DNA from: Gnetum montanum
Lineage: Eukaryota > Streptophyta > Gnetopsida > Gnetales > Gnetaceae
Reading direction: 5' to 3'
NCBI GenBank assembly: GCA_015680685.1
Contig: MNCI01013916.1
Location: 210,111 to 274,110 of the forward strand
DNA length: 64,000 bases
The position numbers and the translations under genes were made by a program. Of this stretch, positions 34,440 through 45,352 are shown one piece after another. Numbering within the stretch: position 1 is the stretch's first letter; the number at the start of each line of letters is the position of its first letter. The notes under the pieces are model-generated. The model did not search any database, was not told the origin of the DNA, and saw nothing but the letters and a program-made list of their open reading frames with translations.

Positions 34440-36504
34440 TTGCTTTGGCTACCCTATCAGCCTAATCATGTAACACACTAGCCCTCTTAACATTAACATG
34501 GTCAACATGAGGCTCCATCCTAGTGATATCAGGGAAAACATATTACCTACCACTAACTCCCTTAGTGATGATAGATAATGATTCCCAAACATCCTCTTCC
34601 AACTTCTAGGCTTGCATGGTTGGATAAATGTGCTTTATCCAAGGGCTAGAGAGTTGGGATGAGCCTTGGCATACCCATCTCCCACCTCTCCTCACCATCA
34701 AGAACTCCACGAACCTCTTCAAATATGCCTTAAAGAATACATAGTGCATGTGGAATATTGTAGTGAGATCTTCACAGGGTTTGAGAATTTCCTCATATAA
34801 TCCAAAGGTCAAGTGAGCAACCTAGTTAAATAGAGTAACTTTCCCTAGCACCTTTAGCATGGTCCACACTTGGGCAATGCCTATCACCTTCTTCTATCAT
34901 AGCAGCTTAGGGAAGGCATTAGATTGGAATAAGGGATAGGACTCCCTTGGTTTTGATACTTGGAAATCATCCAACACCAACTAGAAATGGCCACGATGAG
35001 CACCCAACCATGCCTCTACCTCATCACAGTGGCCTACCTCCTTAGTTGGTTTGGTGGCAACCTTCATTCCTTTAGTGAGAACACCAAAGAAATCATAGAA
35101 GTAGCCTTGTCAATGGGCAAGGTGATTGGTACATTATGCATCTTGGTGATGATGTTATTGGTCCCTTTGTCAAAGAATTCAATAATGTTCATCATCTCAA
35201 CAACATGAATGTTTGGGATAGGTGCCATGAAAAGATCAAGCAAACTAGCATAAGTAATGCATGCTTGAATATTTCGAGGTGCATATTCCCTCAACCAATA
35301 CTACCCTACTTTTACCTCACTAAATCTTAGAATACGAGTCTCCTAAGCACCTCCTAAAATAACCAAGATGATGTTGGAAGAGGTAGAAGCCCCTACAAGA
35401 GAACAAAAATAGCCTATTAGCAAGGTCATGAACCCATCATCTATAACCAAGATACAACAAGAACAACAGATTACAACCATTAGAACATTTAGAACTAAAA
35501 TAGCCTAAAATTGTATAATCATAAAAACATTAGAAAATATTAGCTAAAACCATATTCTTCTTACCTTTCTTTTTCTTGCTAGGTAAGGATTGTATGGTAG
35601 TCCTGGTGTCAGTGTTTAGTATTGGAAGGTGTTTTCAGATCACCCATCAACTATGGGTCATTTTGGTAGCCACACATCTCTTGAAGGTTGGGGTAAGGAC
35701 TTAGGTGTATTTGTCAAAGTAATCCTTCAATTGGTTAACCACTGTGGTTATAATTTTCAAACCCTTGGTAAATACACTCATCATAGTCTGAGCCACCTCC
35801 AAGGTTCGATCATTCTTGATTAAGCCTTTTTCGCTAATCCTATACCTGCAAGATGATTAGAACTCAAAACATTAGAAACTCATAATGTTGAAGAAGGTGG
35901 GTATAACAAATAAAACCAAAATAAACCATACATAATGATCATACTTACCCAGCCAAATGGTACATTATGCTAGGAGGATTCTAGAACAATGTTTGGGCCC
36001 ATGCGCCACCATCAAAGTGTTATCAGCATTATACTAAGAAAACTCTAGCATGCTATAGATTTGGGAAAGGTTTTAGGTCCCATGGATGCCTTTGCTATCC
36101 AACACCTTCCCTTCTACATGTGTCTTAGGATCATTCATTATAAACTTAATGATCATGTTGAATGATTGAGGAAATAGGATCTCCACTATGACTTCAATTG
36201 TGTACATAGACAAGTATGACCACATCATCACACTAAAGTTCTACAAAATGTAGTCAAGGAATTTCCTTTCCCTCAATTGAAACCATAGAGAACCTTGCTC
36301 TAAGACCATGTTGGTGGAAGGAGTGTTGGATTTGAGGAGACTAACACAACACAGTATCCTCACCAGCTCCACCATCACCAAAATGGGCTTAAGGAAAGCC
36401 TTGCATGGAAAAAAAATATATACCGTTAGAACCATATTCATAGCACTTAGAAAAAAATTAGCAAAATTAAAAACAACAACAATGACAACCAAGTATAACA
36501 ACAA
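34440..36504 (-). pseudogene. Minus-strand multi-exon pseudogene of unknown family
   Basis: Minus-strand coding traces fall in three blocks joined by good splice signals: exon A 35,949-36,504 (donor GG|GTAAGTAT), exon B 35,565-35,845 (acceptor CTTGCAG|, donor AAAG|GTAAGA) and exon C ending near 34,440 (acceptor TCTTGTAG| at 35,393). Exon B ends in a Lys-rich stretch. Exon C contains the open parts 35,064-35,294 and 34,606-34,812. Stops inside are mostly TAG/TGA, and the A-B junction is off frame by one base as read. No domain is recognised. It lies immediately outside the 3' LTR of element 1, which probably inserted into it or into the element that carries it. It resembles the aORF in layout but not obviously in sequence. 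Confidence 0.5.
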
Positions 36505-37280
36505 CTAAACAACACTTAGAATTTCTTAGGAGATTTTGCCAAACATCCTGGTTAGTGGTGAAACTAGCCATCATAAAAACTCTACGGTGTTAGTCAAAAT
36601 TCCTTCAAAAGTTCAAAAATTAACATTCTCATAGCCTATACAACCCTTAGGAATTATAACCAAGACATAAAAACGTTTACATTATTAACCAAATCTTGTA
36701 AACACATCATGCCAAACCATGAAGATTCATACGACAACACTTAAACTAAAAAAACAACCATAGAAAATCACTAGTAAAAAATAGCAAAAAAATTTCTACA
36801 TTAATGAAACTAGCTCTACACCCCTTCTAACATCCCTTAGTATCCCTAAGAGCATGGGACGTTGGCAAGAAAAATCATTCAATGTGTCAACACTGCCCAT
36901 CCCCAAGGGGTAAAACCGTTATAGCTTAGAAACATCAATTCATGCAACCATACAAGAAAAATCATTAAAAATAAAAAATAACTCCAAATCTAGTGATTAA
37001 AAGACCATTAGAAAACTTAAATTAAGACCTATGCACCTATAACTAGAAAACATACAAAATTCCTATATTTTTATCAGAAGAAATTCATGAACTTCCATGA
37101 AAAACTAAAAACAACATAAAAACACAATTGTAGGAGTTAGCTGAGAAATTCATTACAAATTAACCACAATTTCAAATTACACCAAACCACATCCATTAGA
37201 AAAATAAAACCTATTACTAGCTTAGTTATATATTTATAATATATATCTATAAATTGGCCAAGAGAATCTTATTAGTTTAC
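36505..37280. other. AT-rich DNA, nothing recognisable
   Basis: No ORF with recognisable motif, no LTR boundary and no RNA gene are visible. A-rich stretches with AAAAACAAC phrases dominate. Confidence 0.5.
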
Positions 37281-37672
37281 AAGTAAAAAGTTCTTTGAGT
37301 AAAAAATTTCATGACTTCTGGACGAAGAACAAGATTTAAACACTCAAATTTTCATACCTTCTAGACGAAGAACAAGAGTTCTGTACCTTATTTTTCCTAA
37401 GGATGGGTTTTCTGAAAAAGAAATTTTCATCAATTAGTATATGCTCTCACCCTCGGCCGAATTTGTTGTTTTTGATATATAATGCAAATTCAACCGAGAG
37501 TGAGAGTATACACTAATTGATGAAATTTTTTTTTTCCAAAAAACCCATCTTTAGGAAAATAAGGTACAGAACTCTTGTTTTTCTTCCAGAAGGCATGAAA
37601 ATTTGGGTTTTTAAATCTTGTTCTTTGTCCAGAAGTCGTGAAATTTTTTACTCAAAGAACTTTTTACTTATA
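37281..37672. repeat. Large inverted repeat (foldback-like), beside a gap
   Basis: The left arm 37,281-37,465 (starting AAGTAAAAAGTTCTTTGAG) and right arm 37,485-37,672 are reverse complements with only scattered mismatches and small indels. The spacer is about 19 bp. Each arm holds an internal repeat (CTTCTGGACGAAGAACAAG and CTTCTAGACGAAGAACAAG). The structure fits a foldback element or a non-autonomous DNA transposon with very long terminal repeats. The arm is followed at once by Ns. No ORF is carried. Confidence 0.9.
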
Positions 37673-37673
37673 A

Positions 37674-37730
37674 NNNNNNNNNNNNNNNNNNNNNNNNNNN
37701 NNNNNNNNNNNNNNNNNNNNNNNNNNNNNN
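37674..37730. other. Assembly gap (57 N)
   Basis: A run of N directly after the right arm of the palindrome. The hairpin may have prevented sequence or assembly across this point. Confidence 0.99.
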
Positions 37731-38711
37731 TAAGACCTGTTTGGTCCTATAATGCCACAAATGTAAGATACTCCTCACTCATAAGGCATTACATAAATCA
37801 AAGAAGATTACAAATATACAATTAGAAAAAACAACAAACAAATAAAGGAAACAACTTTAATATAATCAAGCACCAAGCAGAAAACACATTGTTCTATCTT
37901 ACCAACTTGCTAAAATATCTTGACCTGTTAAAACATTTTACTGATTATATCTATTTTTTTGGACTTAGTTGTTGAGATTGCAAAATGTGATTTTTGATTA
38001 AACTTGTGTTGCAAGTTTTAAGGGTTGTTAATAGATTGGAAAGTGGGACTTCTACTGCTTTCCCAAGGAATAAAAAGGAAAAAGACTTAAAATTAAATTT
38101 AATCAAGTTTTAAAATGCTTAAAATTAAAAATATTGATATATTTAATGTATTTTTAAAATGCATCCAAATTTTTTGCAAAGTCATATGAGTCTTCAAGAG
38201 AGTTTTGTCTAGCCATAAAGTCAAGTCTAGAATTTCTCCCATCTTTTAATCATTGATTTCTATTGATTTTTTAAGTTTAATATATTGTTTATTGCAAATT
38301 AAAATATCTATATTTCATTTTCTATTCTAACAGTTCTATTTTGCTAATTTTAACAATTTTAATCTGATTTTTACACTAATTTATTTGGATTTTTCCTATT
38401 GGATTTATAGAAAAGGTTGCTGATTTTACCGATCCAATACCATTTTTCAAAAAGTGACATGGTAAAGATATTTCTTCTTATCTTCGAGGCATTTCTAAGT
38501 CTACCTGCTCTATTGAGGCATCTCAGACCTGCTCTGGGCAAATACTCGAATTTACACATTCTCGGAATGAACTAAAATGTAAGAGAAATCCACTGATTAT
38601 TCCTCGTGATAAAGCTGGAGGAGTCCGTGACAACCGTAAAAGCATTTGAGTACAATATATTGACGGTGGAGAGATTGAAAGAAGATAATACAACTGTTAG
38701 AAATTAGAGGT
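37731..38711. other. AT-rich intergenic DNA downstream of the SAUR gene
   Basis: No gene is visible. The last 150 bp (38,560-38,711) would be the SAUR 3' untranslated region and has fewer TA-rich repeats. CpG increases towards the gene. Confidence 0.5.
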
Positions 38712-39050
38712 TTAGAAGGACAGAATCACCAATGATAAGGATGACGATGAGGAGGAGGAGGAGGTACTATAGGACGAAAGAAGTTGCAGGAGATTCTCGA
38801 AACAGGTGGAGTTGCAGGCCAATCTGATGCCTCCATTGTTAGAGTACCCAAATTCGTCAGCGCTTTCCTGCAGCAGCTCGCAAAAAAGTGGGTGCTGAAG
38901 ATACTTGATTTTCACCACATACCTCTGCACTTGATCTTGCCCTTGGGCTTGTACATAAACAGGCAAATGCCCTTCGGGAACTCCTCGCTCTCGCTGTTTG
39001 CATTTCTTGGCCTTGACAATCACATTCAAATGTAGTTTTCTCACCTTCAT
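38712..39050 (-). CDS. SAUR-family small auxin-up RNA protein, 112 aa
   Basis: This minus-strand ORF is open and intact. The SAUR core is clear: V-P-E-G-H-L-P-V-Y-V near residues 24-33, R-Y-V-V-K-I, H-P-L-F-x-E-L-L, then D-E-F-G-Y and a C-x-F-E-N-L-L end. It stops with TAA at 38,712. SAUR proteins are short, usually intronless, auxin-inducible regulators; well-studied members inhibit PP2C.D phosphatases and so promote proton-pump activity and cell expansion. I chose ATG at 39,050. The frame is open further to 39,128 but has no ATG there. An ATG at 39,099 in another frame would be an overlapping upstream ORF. The C-terminal tail is a run of Ser encoded by a TCC microsatellite, unusual for the family. 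A TATA box lies 141 bp upstream. Confidence 0.9.
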   Translation of the reverse strand: MKVRKLHLNVIVKAKKCKQRERGVPEGHLPVYVQAQGQDQVQRYVVKIKYLQHPLFCELLQESADEFGYSNNGGIRLACNSTCFENLLQLLSSYSTSSSSSSSSLSLVILSF

Positions 39051-39190
39051 CTTTGCTTTGCTTGTTGAATCTATGAAGAAAAAGGCCGCCAACCCACATC
39101 CAGATGGATAATCCCAGACCAAAACCAAAACAATGATAGGACTGCTACTGATCAGAGAGAACAGTGATGAAGCAAGAGTTGGACTACTGA

Positions 39191-39200
39191 TATTATATAG
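39191..39200 (-). promoter_or_regulatory. TATA box of the SAUR gene
   Basis: The minus strand reads CTATATAATA, 141 bp upstream of the chosen ATG. Transcription would start near 39,165, giving an untranslated leader of about 115 nt that contains the out-of-frame ATG at 39,099. Confidence 0.7.
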
Positions 39201-39250
39201 AGCCTAGTAACGACAGCGTGGGGCAGAAGATGCAGAATTGTAGATACTTT

Positions 39251-40168
39251 CACTGCTGCTGCAGTAGTGGTTGGAATCTGTAACACGGAACGGAAGGAAT
39301 AAGGCTAAAGCGCCAAAATTAAAGATTGTTGCTATCTACTATTGGAAGTTTTTTAAAACACTAACCAGGAAAGTACAATTTTTTTATTAACTGTTTCCAG
39401 GGCTTCATTTAACATTTATAATTTTATATCATTATCTAAGAGGTTAGTCTGATTAATGTCCCTTCATTTTTGTTTATACCCTAGAATAGCAGTCCAGTTT
39501 CTTGAATGGTCGGGTTGTGCGTTACCGTTTAATAGGATTAGTGAATTTGTGTGACAGCACGTGGATTCTTGAGTTGATGAATCACCTGAGGAAGGAAGAG
39601 AAACCTATGTCTTCTCATTTTCCTGGTCCTGCAAGGGATCGATTTCTTCAGTTTGATGTTGGTTGGTGTGCATGTGAACCGGAGATTCTGGTGGGTTTTT
39701 GTGGGTTTCTGAAAATGATTTGATATATGTGGGTTTTAAAAGCCATTTTTTGGATCTGGAGTTGACGGGGTTTTAGACCCTGTAAGGACGATTAAAATTT
39801 AATGTCAATGTTCCCGAAAGCAATACAGAGTACAGACGTCGTCCTGGTTGCTGTGTCTCTGCTGTCTCTGCAACAAACCTACCTAAAAATTTTACGTTGT
39901 TACTGTTGCGGTTTTTGTTTTTCCGTTTGTTTTTTACTTTCATTTTTTTTCTGTATTATGAGTATGACTATTATCCCATATTTACGTTGTGATGATGTTG
40001 TCTATGATTTGAAGGGAGGCGTCGGCATTAGCAGGGGAAGTACGGTGCTTCATCCATATTTTCTCTTCATACATACAGATATATTGTTGAAAATTTCGTA
40101 ACTGGGATAAGCAAGATTGACCAAATAGCTTATGTATCTTTTCAACTCAGTGACTTTTTGAACTACAG
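39251..40168. other. Intergenic DNA between SAUR and P450 remnant
   Basis: Two plus-strand ORFs (39,502-39,723 and 39,802-40,101) have no recognisable motif, and codon use does not persuade me. The DNA keeps CpG, unlike the transposon regions. Part may be promoter DNA of the SAUR gene or further remnants of the P450 gene. Confidence 0.45.
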
Positions 40169-40617
40169 ATTGAGTCATTTCGCCATGTTTGCGAGGAAAA
40201 AAGCAAAGCCATGGCTGCAGAACTGTGGCGCAGAAGTTGCAAAGGTGCCATGGCAGTGGATCTCTGCGCAGCATTTCGAGCACTGCCCTTTAACATCTTG
40301 TGGCCCGCACTTGCTAGGGACACCTTCCCAGAGCGGTTGGAACCTCTCATAAATCTTGTCTCACATATGTCTGAATTGACATCCTTTCCACTTGCGGGAG
40401 ATTTTGTGCCGTGGCTGCGCTTCTTAGATTTGCCCACCATTTGGCGCATGAAGAAAGTTTCCTCCACCTTTGATCCATTCCTTCAAAGCTTGTTGGATCG
40501 ATGAACCAAACAATGCTTAGATTCATCAAATGATACGACTTTTCTCGGAACGCTATAGAATCTCCCCTGCAGAGACTTCTCTGTCACACCCGCCATGATC
40601 AGGGCATTGACTCTGGT
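40169..40617 (+). pseudogene. Cytochrome P450 fragment (CYP71-clan type)
   Basis: Frame 2 from 40,169 gives a segment typical of plant A-type P450s, from the end of the B-C region to the F-G loop: an I-E-S-F-R-H-V start, A-A-E-L-W-R-R-S, V-D-L-x-A-A-F, F-N-I-L, then the strongly diagnostic F-V-P-W-L-R-F-L-D-L followed by R-M-K-K and F-D-x-F-L-Q-S-L-L. A TGA at 40,502-40,504 stands where the family has Arg, and family-like sequence continues to about 40,617, followed by GTAAG. The N-terminal anchor, I-helix, E-x-x-R and heme-binding Cys are all missing, so no enzyme is possible. CpG content is high, suggesting decay in a gene-like, less methylated setting. Subfamily cannot be set by eye. Confidence 0.82.
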
Positions 40618-40663
40618 AAGATTATCAAGCGCTTCTTTACTTCTTTATCAAGCGCCAAGCTAG

Positions 40664-40880
40664 GCTAGCTGTACAGCACCATCGCAGGAGCCTCACGCTT
40701 TTTCGGCCAGCACCTGCCCTACCGTGGGCGTCGGCGATCATATTTCCAACGGAGGCTTTGGCTTCCTGGCATGCGCACATGGCCTGGCCGCTAACAATGT
40801 CAGACGCGTTGCTTCGAAGGCAGCACATGGACGAGGATGTGTTCTAGGCGCTCTGTAGAGGCGCAGTCGCGGCCATAGCA
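40664..40880 (+). pseudogene. BBE-like FAD-linked oxidase fragment
   Basis: Frame 2 at 40,715-40,800 reads C-P-T-V-G-V-G-x-H-I-S-x-G-G-F-G followed by H-G-L-A-A-N-N-V. This closely matches the FAD-binding signature of berberine-bridge-enzyme-like oxidases, in which the Cys can form a covalent bond to FAD. After a frameshift near 40,805, frame 3 continues with D-E-D-V-F and a TAG where the family has Trp (40,827-40,850), then a weak match to about 40,880. One Gly of the signature is Asp. Only about 70 residues of a 500-residue enzyme remain. It lies about 50 bp from the P450 fragment on the same strand. Confidence 0.75.
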
Positions 40881-41490
40881 ACAGTCAAGCGAGAGGTCGC
40901 TGTTCTAACAGATTTGTAGGTTTCACTTGTACATCTGGAATTTTAGGCCCTGGTGGGCCTTTGCGTTTTGGATTTGGGCAATCCACCCACCTCACGCCCT
41001 CTACCCAATGCACGTGCCACCTCCGATTTCGTGCCCTTCGATCCTATTCTGCATCCCAATGCTTCTGCGCAGAATTCGAGGCCTCCTGCTGCTGCTCCGT
41101 GCACTGTTTTCACTGTTTTCACGTTTTATCACCTGGCATGAATATTTCAACGCACGTAACCTTTACGTTAGTGTTATGTAGTTGGCATTACTGCCTGCAG
41201 GAAAGTCAATGTTAATCAAGGTTATGAACAAAATTAGCATTACCGAATTATGACCGCTAATGGTCTCTCAGCCAAAATAAAATTAAAAAACCTTTAAAAT
41301 TAACACTTCCAATCTATTTTCTTATTAAAAAAATCAAAGGTAGTATTGTTTTTTTAAATAGCAAAAAACACACAAATATTGACATAAACCTAATTTAAAA
41401 CTGTATAAAACAAAACCTAAATGACCAAGAAACATTGAAAACATATAAAAACCATCAAATAATGGGGTGGGATTTTTTCAAAATCAAATT
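40881..41490. other. End of the genic island, no further gene recognised
   Basis: CpG-bearing sequence to about 41,180 has overlapping plus-strand ORFs (40,927-41,215) in all frames; none carries a family motif that I recognise. From 41,250 it becomes AT-rich. Confidence 0.45.
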
Positions 41491-41494
41491 TTAT

Positions 41495-41542
41495 GAAAAA
41501 TGCTCACATTCCATACTAGAAAAATGCTCACATTCCATACTA
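41495..41542. repeat. 24-bp perfect tandem duplication
   Basis: The unit GAAAAATGCTCACATTCCAT plus ACTA occurs twice in a row, at 41,495-41,518 and 41,519-41,542. It lies near the boundary between the genic island and transposon DNA. Confidence 0.95.
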
Positions 41543-41544
41543 GT

Positions 41545-43583
41545 AAAACTAAGCAAAAAATGGATAGAAACACATAGAGAATGGCTAGCAATGGCCTACC
41601 TTGGGAAGATGGGTGTTGATCCTTACCGAATCATGGGCTATAGTAGGTGCGAGATGCCCTTGGCTACATTGTTTACATCCTCTAGGATTGGATTCTTGCT
41701 AATGCTTCCTCTTTTGTTCATGATGCCTATAACCAACATTGAGAAACTATGGAAATCTAAAAGCTATGGGTAGCAACATTGCGTGAAGGGGATCTTGAAG
41801 CAACCACATTAAGGATTGAAGGGTTTTGAAGCAAAACCTCTACCAAGAGCTTTGATTAGTGTGTTGTTGGGAGAAAAGTGATTTGTGTGGTTGAGTTTTG
41901 GCAAAATAACCATTAAAACCAAGTCTAAACCTAAGAAACCCCCTTCACATCTCCATTTCCAAATCCAAGCACTAAAACTCATGGGGCATTAGAAGTTCCA
42001 AGGAAAGAAAGTCTAAGCAATGCTAGAATGGTGGGAGTTACAACCAAGTTTCAAAAATTTGAAATTTGGATGGGCCTCACCACGCACCTCCCAAGCAAAG
42101 TGGTTTTCAAGCTTAAAAACCTCTTCTACACTAGGGTTTGAACCCCTTGAAACCCATACAAATCCTTTACAATCTTATCCCCCCTCACCCACACTAGGCA
42201 ATGTGGATCTAGCATGGGTCTTGACCTCATATGTCTCATAGCCATGAAACTTTATAGTAAGCCTCCAAGAGCCTTTAGATGCCATATAATAGACGAAGAA
42301 TAGTAAAAATCCATCATCCCTCTTCATCCACATTGGATCCATAGTTCCCAATGTGGCTCAAGGGGGGATGACTGCAAAAAATAGCAAAGATTCTTCAAAT
42401 CAGTTGATTTCGATGTTAGATCTTAGCCATTCACACCTACAACCCTAGCAACTTTGAAATGTTGAACTTAATAAAAAATGATCAAAATCATGATGTTTAG
42501 TGGTGCCATGCTAGGGGGGACTCCATCTACACTTGGTAGTATTGCCCCATCATGGATGAGTAAGGTATAACCATAAATCTCCAAAATTAACCTTAAGATT
42601 GACATGTTTGGACCTCCCAACCTTCCCAAAGTCTCTAGCAACCAAGAACTTACCAAAATCAGCCAAATTCCATGATCACTCCCATCCCCACACTAGGAAT
42701 CCCCCTCACCTATGTTGACCAGTGTGAATCTAATGTGGGTGCCTCAAGGAAAATCCATTAGGAACTCATGGATGCATCAAAATGACTCCAAGTTGCACCA
42801 CACTAACCCTAGGACCCTACAAACACCTGTAGAGGTCATAAGACTCAAGAATACTAGTTGAAAGTGGTAAAAATCTATTATCCCCTTTTCACCCACATTG
42901 GGACCATACTATCTAGCATGGCCCAACATTGCTCTAGGAGGGATGACTTCAAGAACTAGCAAAAGACCTTCAAAATTTCCAATTCTAACCCTAAACCTTA
43001 CCTATTAATATCAACAACCCTAGAAGATTACATGCATGGTCAATTAGCTATTAAAACCTATCAAAACTTAATATCTTATGGTATCCACACTAGGGAAGGC
43101 CTGAGCCACACTAGACAATGTGCCTCTCGTGTGGGTAAGTTGTCTCACCACTTTGGACAGTACTTTGACATCCCTATAAGCTAAAAAGCTATCCTAGTAG
43201 ATCCTAAGACCTCAAAGCCTTGAATTGATAGCCTTCCAACATTGTTTTAAGCATCAAAATGCACCAAAAACCCTCATCCACACTGGAGCAATGTCATCCA
43301 ACATGGCTCAGGGGGTTATAACCATGCCATACCTCAAATAGCCATGAAACCTAGCCAATTTTAACTCAAAACCTCAAGTATTACAGTTAGTAATCCTAGA
43401 AGCCTAAAAACTTGGTCAATTTGTCTTTGAAGCTTTTCCAAAAATAAAAAGTAGATGTGTCCATGTTAAGGGTTACTAGAGCCATGCTAGCCAATGTGGC
43501 TCCAACATGCATAAATTTTTCAACATTATTCTATGCACATAACACCCCATAAATAGCCTCAAAACTTAACTACAAAAGCATAT
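41545..43583 (+). mobile_element. Element 4, left part: spacer with regularly spaced palindromic motif
   Basis: No pol or gag is visible. Short palindromic phrases (CCACACTAGG, CCACATTGG, CTAGCATGG, CCAATGTGG) recur at about 190-bp spacing, near 42,188, 42,334, 42,527, 42,694, 42,893, 43,084, 43,268 and 43,465. The same phrases resume beyond element 2 at about 51,935, 52,115 and 52,310. Longer similarity between units is visible, for example 42,301 against 42,868. I infer that this is the PR-RT spacer of element 4, split by element 2. Its left edge against genic DNA is not sharp. Confidence 0.6.
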
Positions 43584-44802
43584 TGAAACACCAAAAAATT
43601 TCAAGTCTCGATGTTTTGACTACAAATTTGGCTAAGTGTCAAAATGGTGGCACTTTGTCCAAATTTTTCTAAGTGTTGAGTGTATTTAGCTCCAACTACC
43701 AGTTTTGCAATTTTTTTTCTAACTGCTGAGTTATGTGTCCCACGTGTAACATGGGGCAAGCATAGCAGCTAGAGTTAGAAAATTTTTAAAGTTTTTTGGT
43801 CACCTATAGACTTAGAAAATTTTCTAAATTTTTCTTATAGTCCCACCTACTACACTACTACGTGGTACTCAATCCGTGTTTTGCGCTAACCCTAGCCCTA
43901 TAAATAGCCTTGAACCCCCAACGTTTTAATAGTTGGCATTCCCAAGTAATTGCCATTTCCAAATGGTTGGCATTCCTAGGTAGTTGGCATACCTAGGCGG
44001 TTGGCATTCCTAGACAGTTGGCATTCCTAGGTAGTTGGCATTCCCAAGTGATTGACATTTCTTGGACATGAGTATTTTTAGCACTTGGCATTTGGCATTT
44101 GGCACTTAACATCTTTAGGGCAAATGAGACCCAAATGCACTGGCAGAGAGGTAGAGTTGCATTCTATGATCCACTGTAGCCTTGTTATAGCCTTGGAAAA
44201 CATTGCATGGTAAACTATGGTGGCCAACCTAGCAGACATGGTTCATCATAGTGAGCACCAGACTTCATGGCCTGACACCATTGAGACTATGACTACACTC
44301 CCACTACACCTGTTGTACATTGTGTACCTTCTAAGACCCTTGTGGAGTTAACTACGCTCCCAATTGGGGTGGTGTTCCATTTCTCTCTCCCATTTCTAGA
44401 ATTTTCTTGCATTTTTCTTGGGTCTTTTCACACTTTTTTATGTGTCATTATGCTATACTACGCTTGGGTAGTACTCTCCGTAGGTGGATGCCCTCATTTT
44501 AGTCAAGACCCTTGGCTATGCTCACCCCCATTTTGTCGTTATGCTCTACACTTAGCACTGCAAAGTACTACTTTGACACTTAATATCATTTCATGTCATT
44601 TATATTTTCATTTTGGCTAACCACACCACCTCCTGGTTCCACCCACCATCCCAGTTGTAACCAGTAAAGTTCCTATTTTATTGACATGACCATTTAGGGT
44701 GCTCTGCCTCTATTTCTAGCAAGGCCCTTGTGTAGAGGTGGGATTAGGTTGTGCACCCACGAACCCTCAGTGTTCTAGCTGCTAACATTTTTAGTTATTA
44801 TA
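43584..44802 (+). mobile_element. 5' LTR of element 2
   Basis: It starts TGAAACACC. The core promoter TATAAATA lies at 43,899-43,906. An 18-bp tandem repeat follows it (43,925-44,060). The last 200 bp (from CCATTTAGGG to the end) match LTRs 0 and 1. The final base triplet is ATA in place of ACA, a C-to-T change. Confidence 0.92.
43925..44060. repeat. 18-bp tandem repeat downstream of the LTR promoter
   Basis: About eight units of GTTGGCATTCCTAGGTA-type sequence start some 20 bp after the TATA box. In the 3' LTR the same array (50,985-51,145) has about nine more diverged units. Shorter TTTTGGCATT runs take this place in the LTRs of element 1. Confidence 0.9.
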
Positions 44803-44807
44803 GTTTT

Positions 44808-44824
44808 TGGCACTAGAAGAAAGG
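44808..44824 (+). promoter_or_regulatory. Primer-binding site candidate of element 2
   Basis: TGGCACTAGAAGAAAGG, five bases inside the LTR end, equals the site of element 1 apart from two G-to-A changes. It is not the initiator-Met type. Confidence 0.6.
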
Positions 44825-45352
44825 CCTTACCATTTCCTTCTACATTTTCTTATTTTTGTGCCATGTGCTCTCTCCACCATCGGTTGGTGTAGATTGGACC
44901 CTGTCATCGGTTCCCCTAAAACCCTGCTAGATAAATGCCAAAGTGTATCTTTGGTACTTGACCAAAATTTTAGATGCTTGGGAGAGTGTAGCTAGCTCTC
45001 AACAAAGAGAGCATAGATGGCTCTAGCATACCAAGTGTAGCACTAGAGTTAGCCATTTTTAGTAGCTTTCATAGTTAGCATTTTTTCTGCATTTCCATAC
45101 TTAGCATGTTTTTCTACATTTTCATACTTAGCATTTTTTTTTGCATTTTCATACTTAGTCAAATTTCTATAGTTTTACACTTAGTCAATTTTTTGTAGTT
45201 TCCATACTTAGCCATTTTTTCCCATTTTTACACAACTATTTTTCTACATTTTTAGCCATTTTTCTGCTACTATCAAACTTAGTCATTTTTCTATAGTTTT
45301 CAAAGTTAGCCATTTTTTACAAATAGTAACTCTCACAACGTAATCTTTGAAC

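Noticed and set aside
38857-39099. 80-codon minus-strand ORF from ATG 39,099
   Set aside because: It overlaps the SAUR gene in another frame without family similarity; at most an upstream ORF.
39502-40101. Two plus-strand ORFs between SAUR and the P450 fragment
   Set aside because: No recognisable motif, no splice-linked continuation and no start context; kept only as a note on the interval.
40147-40467. Minus-strand 106-codon ORF opposite the P450 fragment
   Set aside because: It is the shadow of the plus-strand P450 frame, which carries the diagnostic motif.
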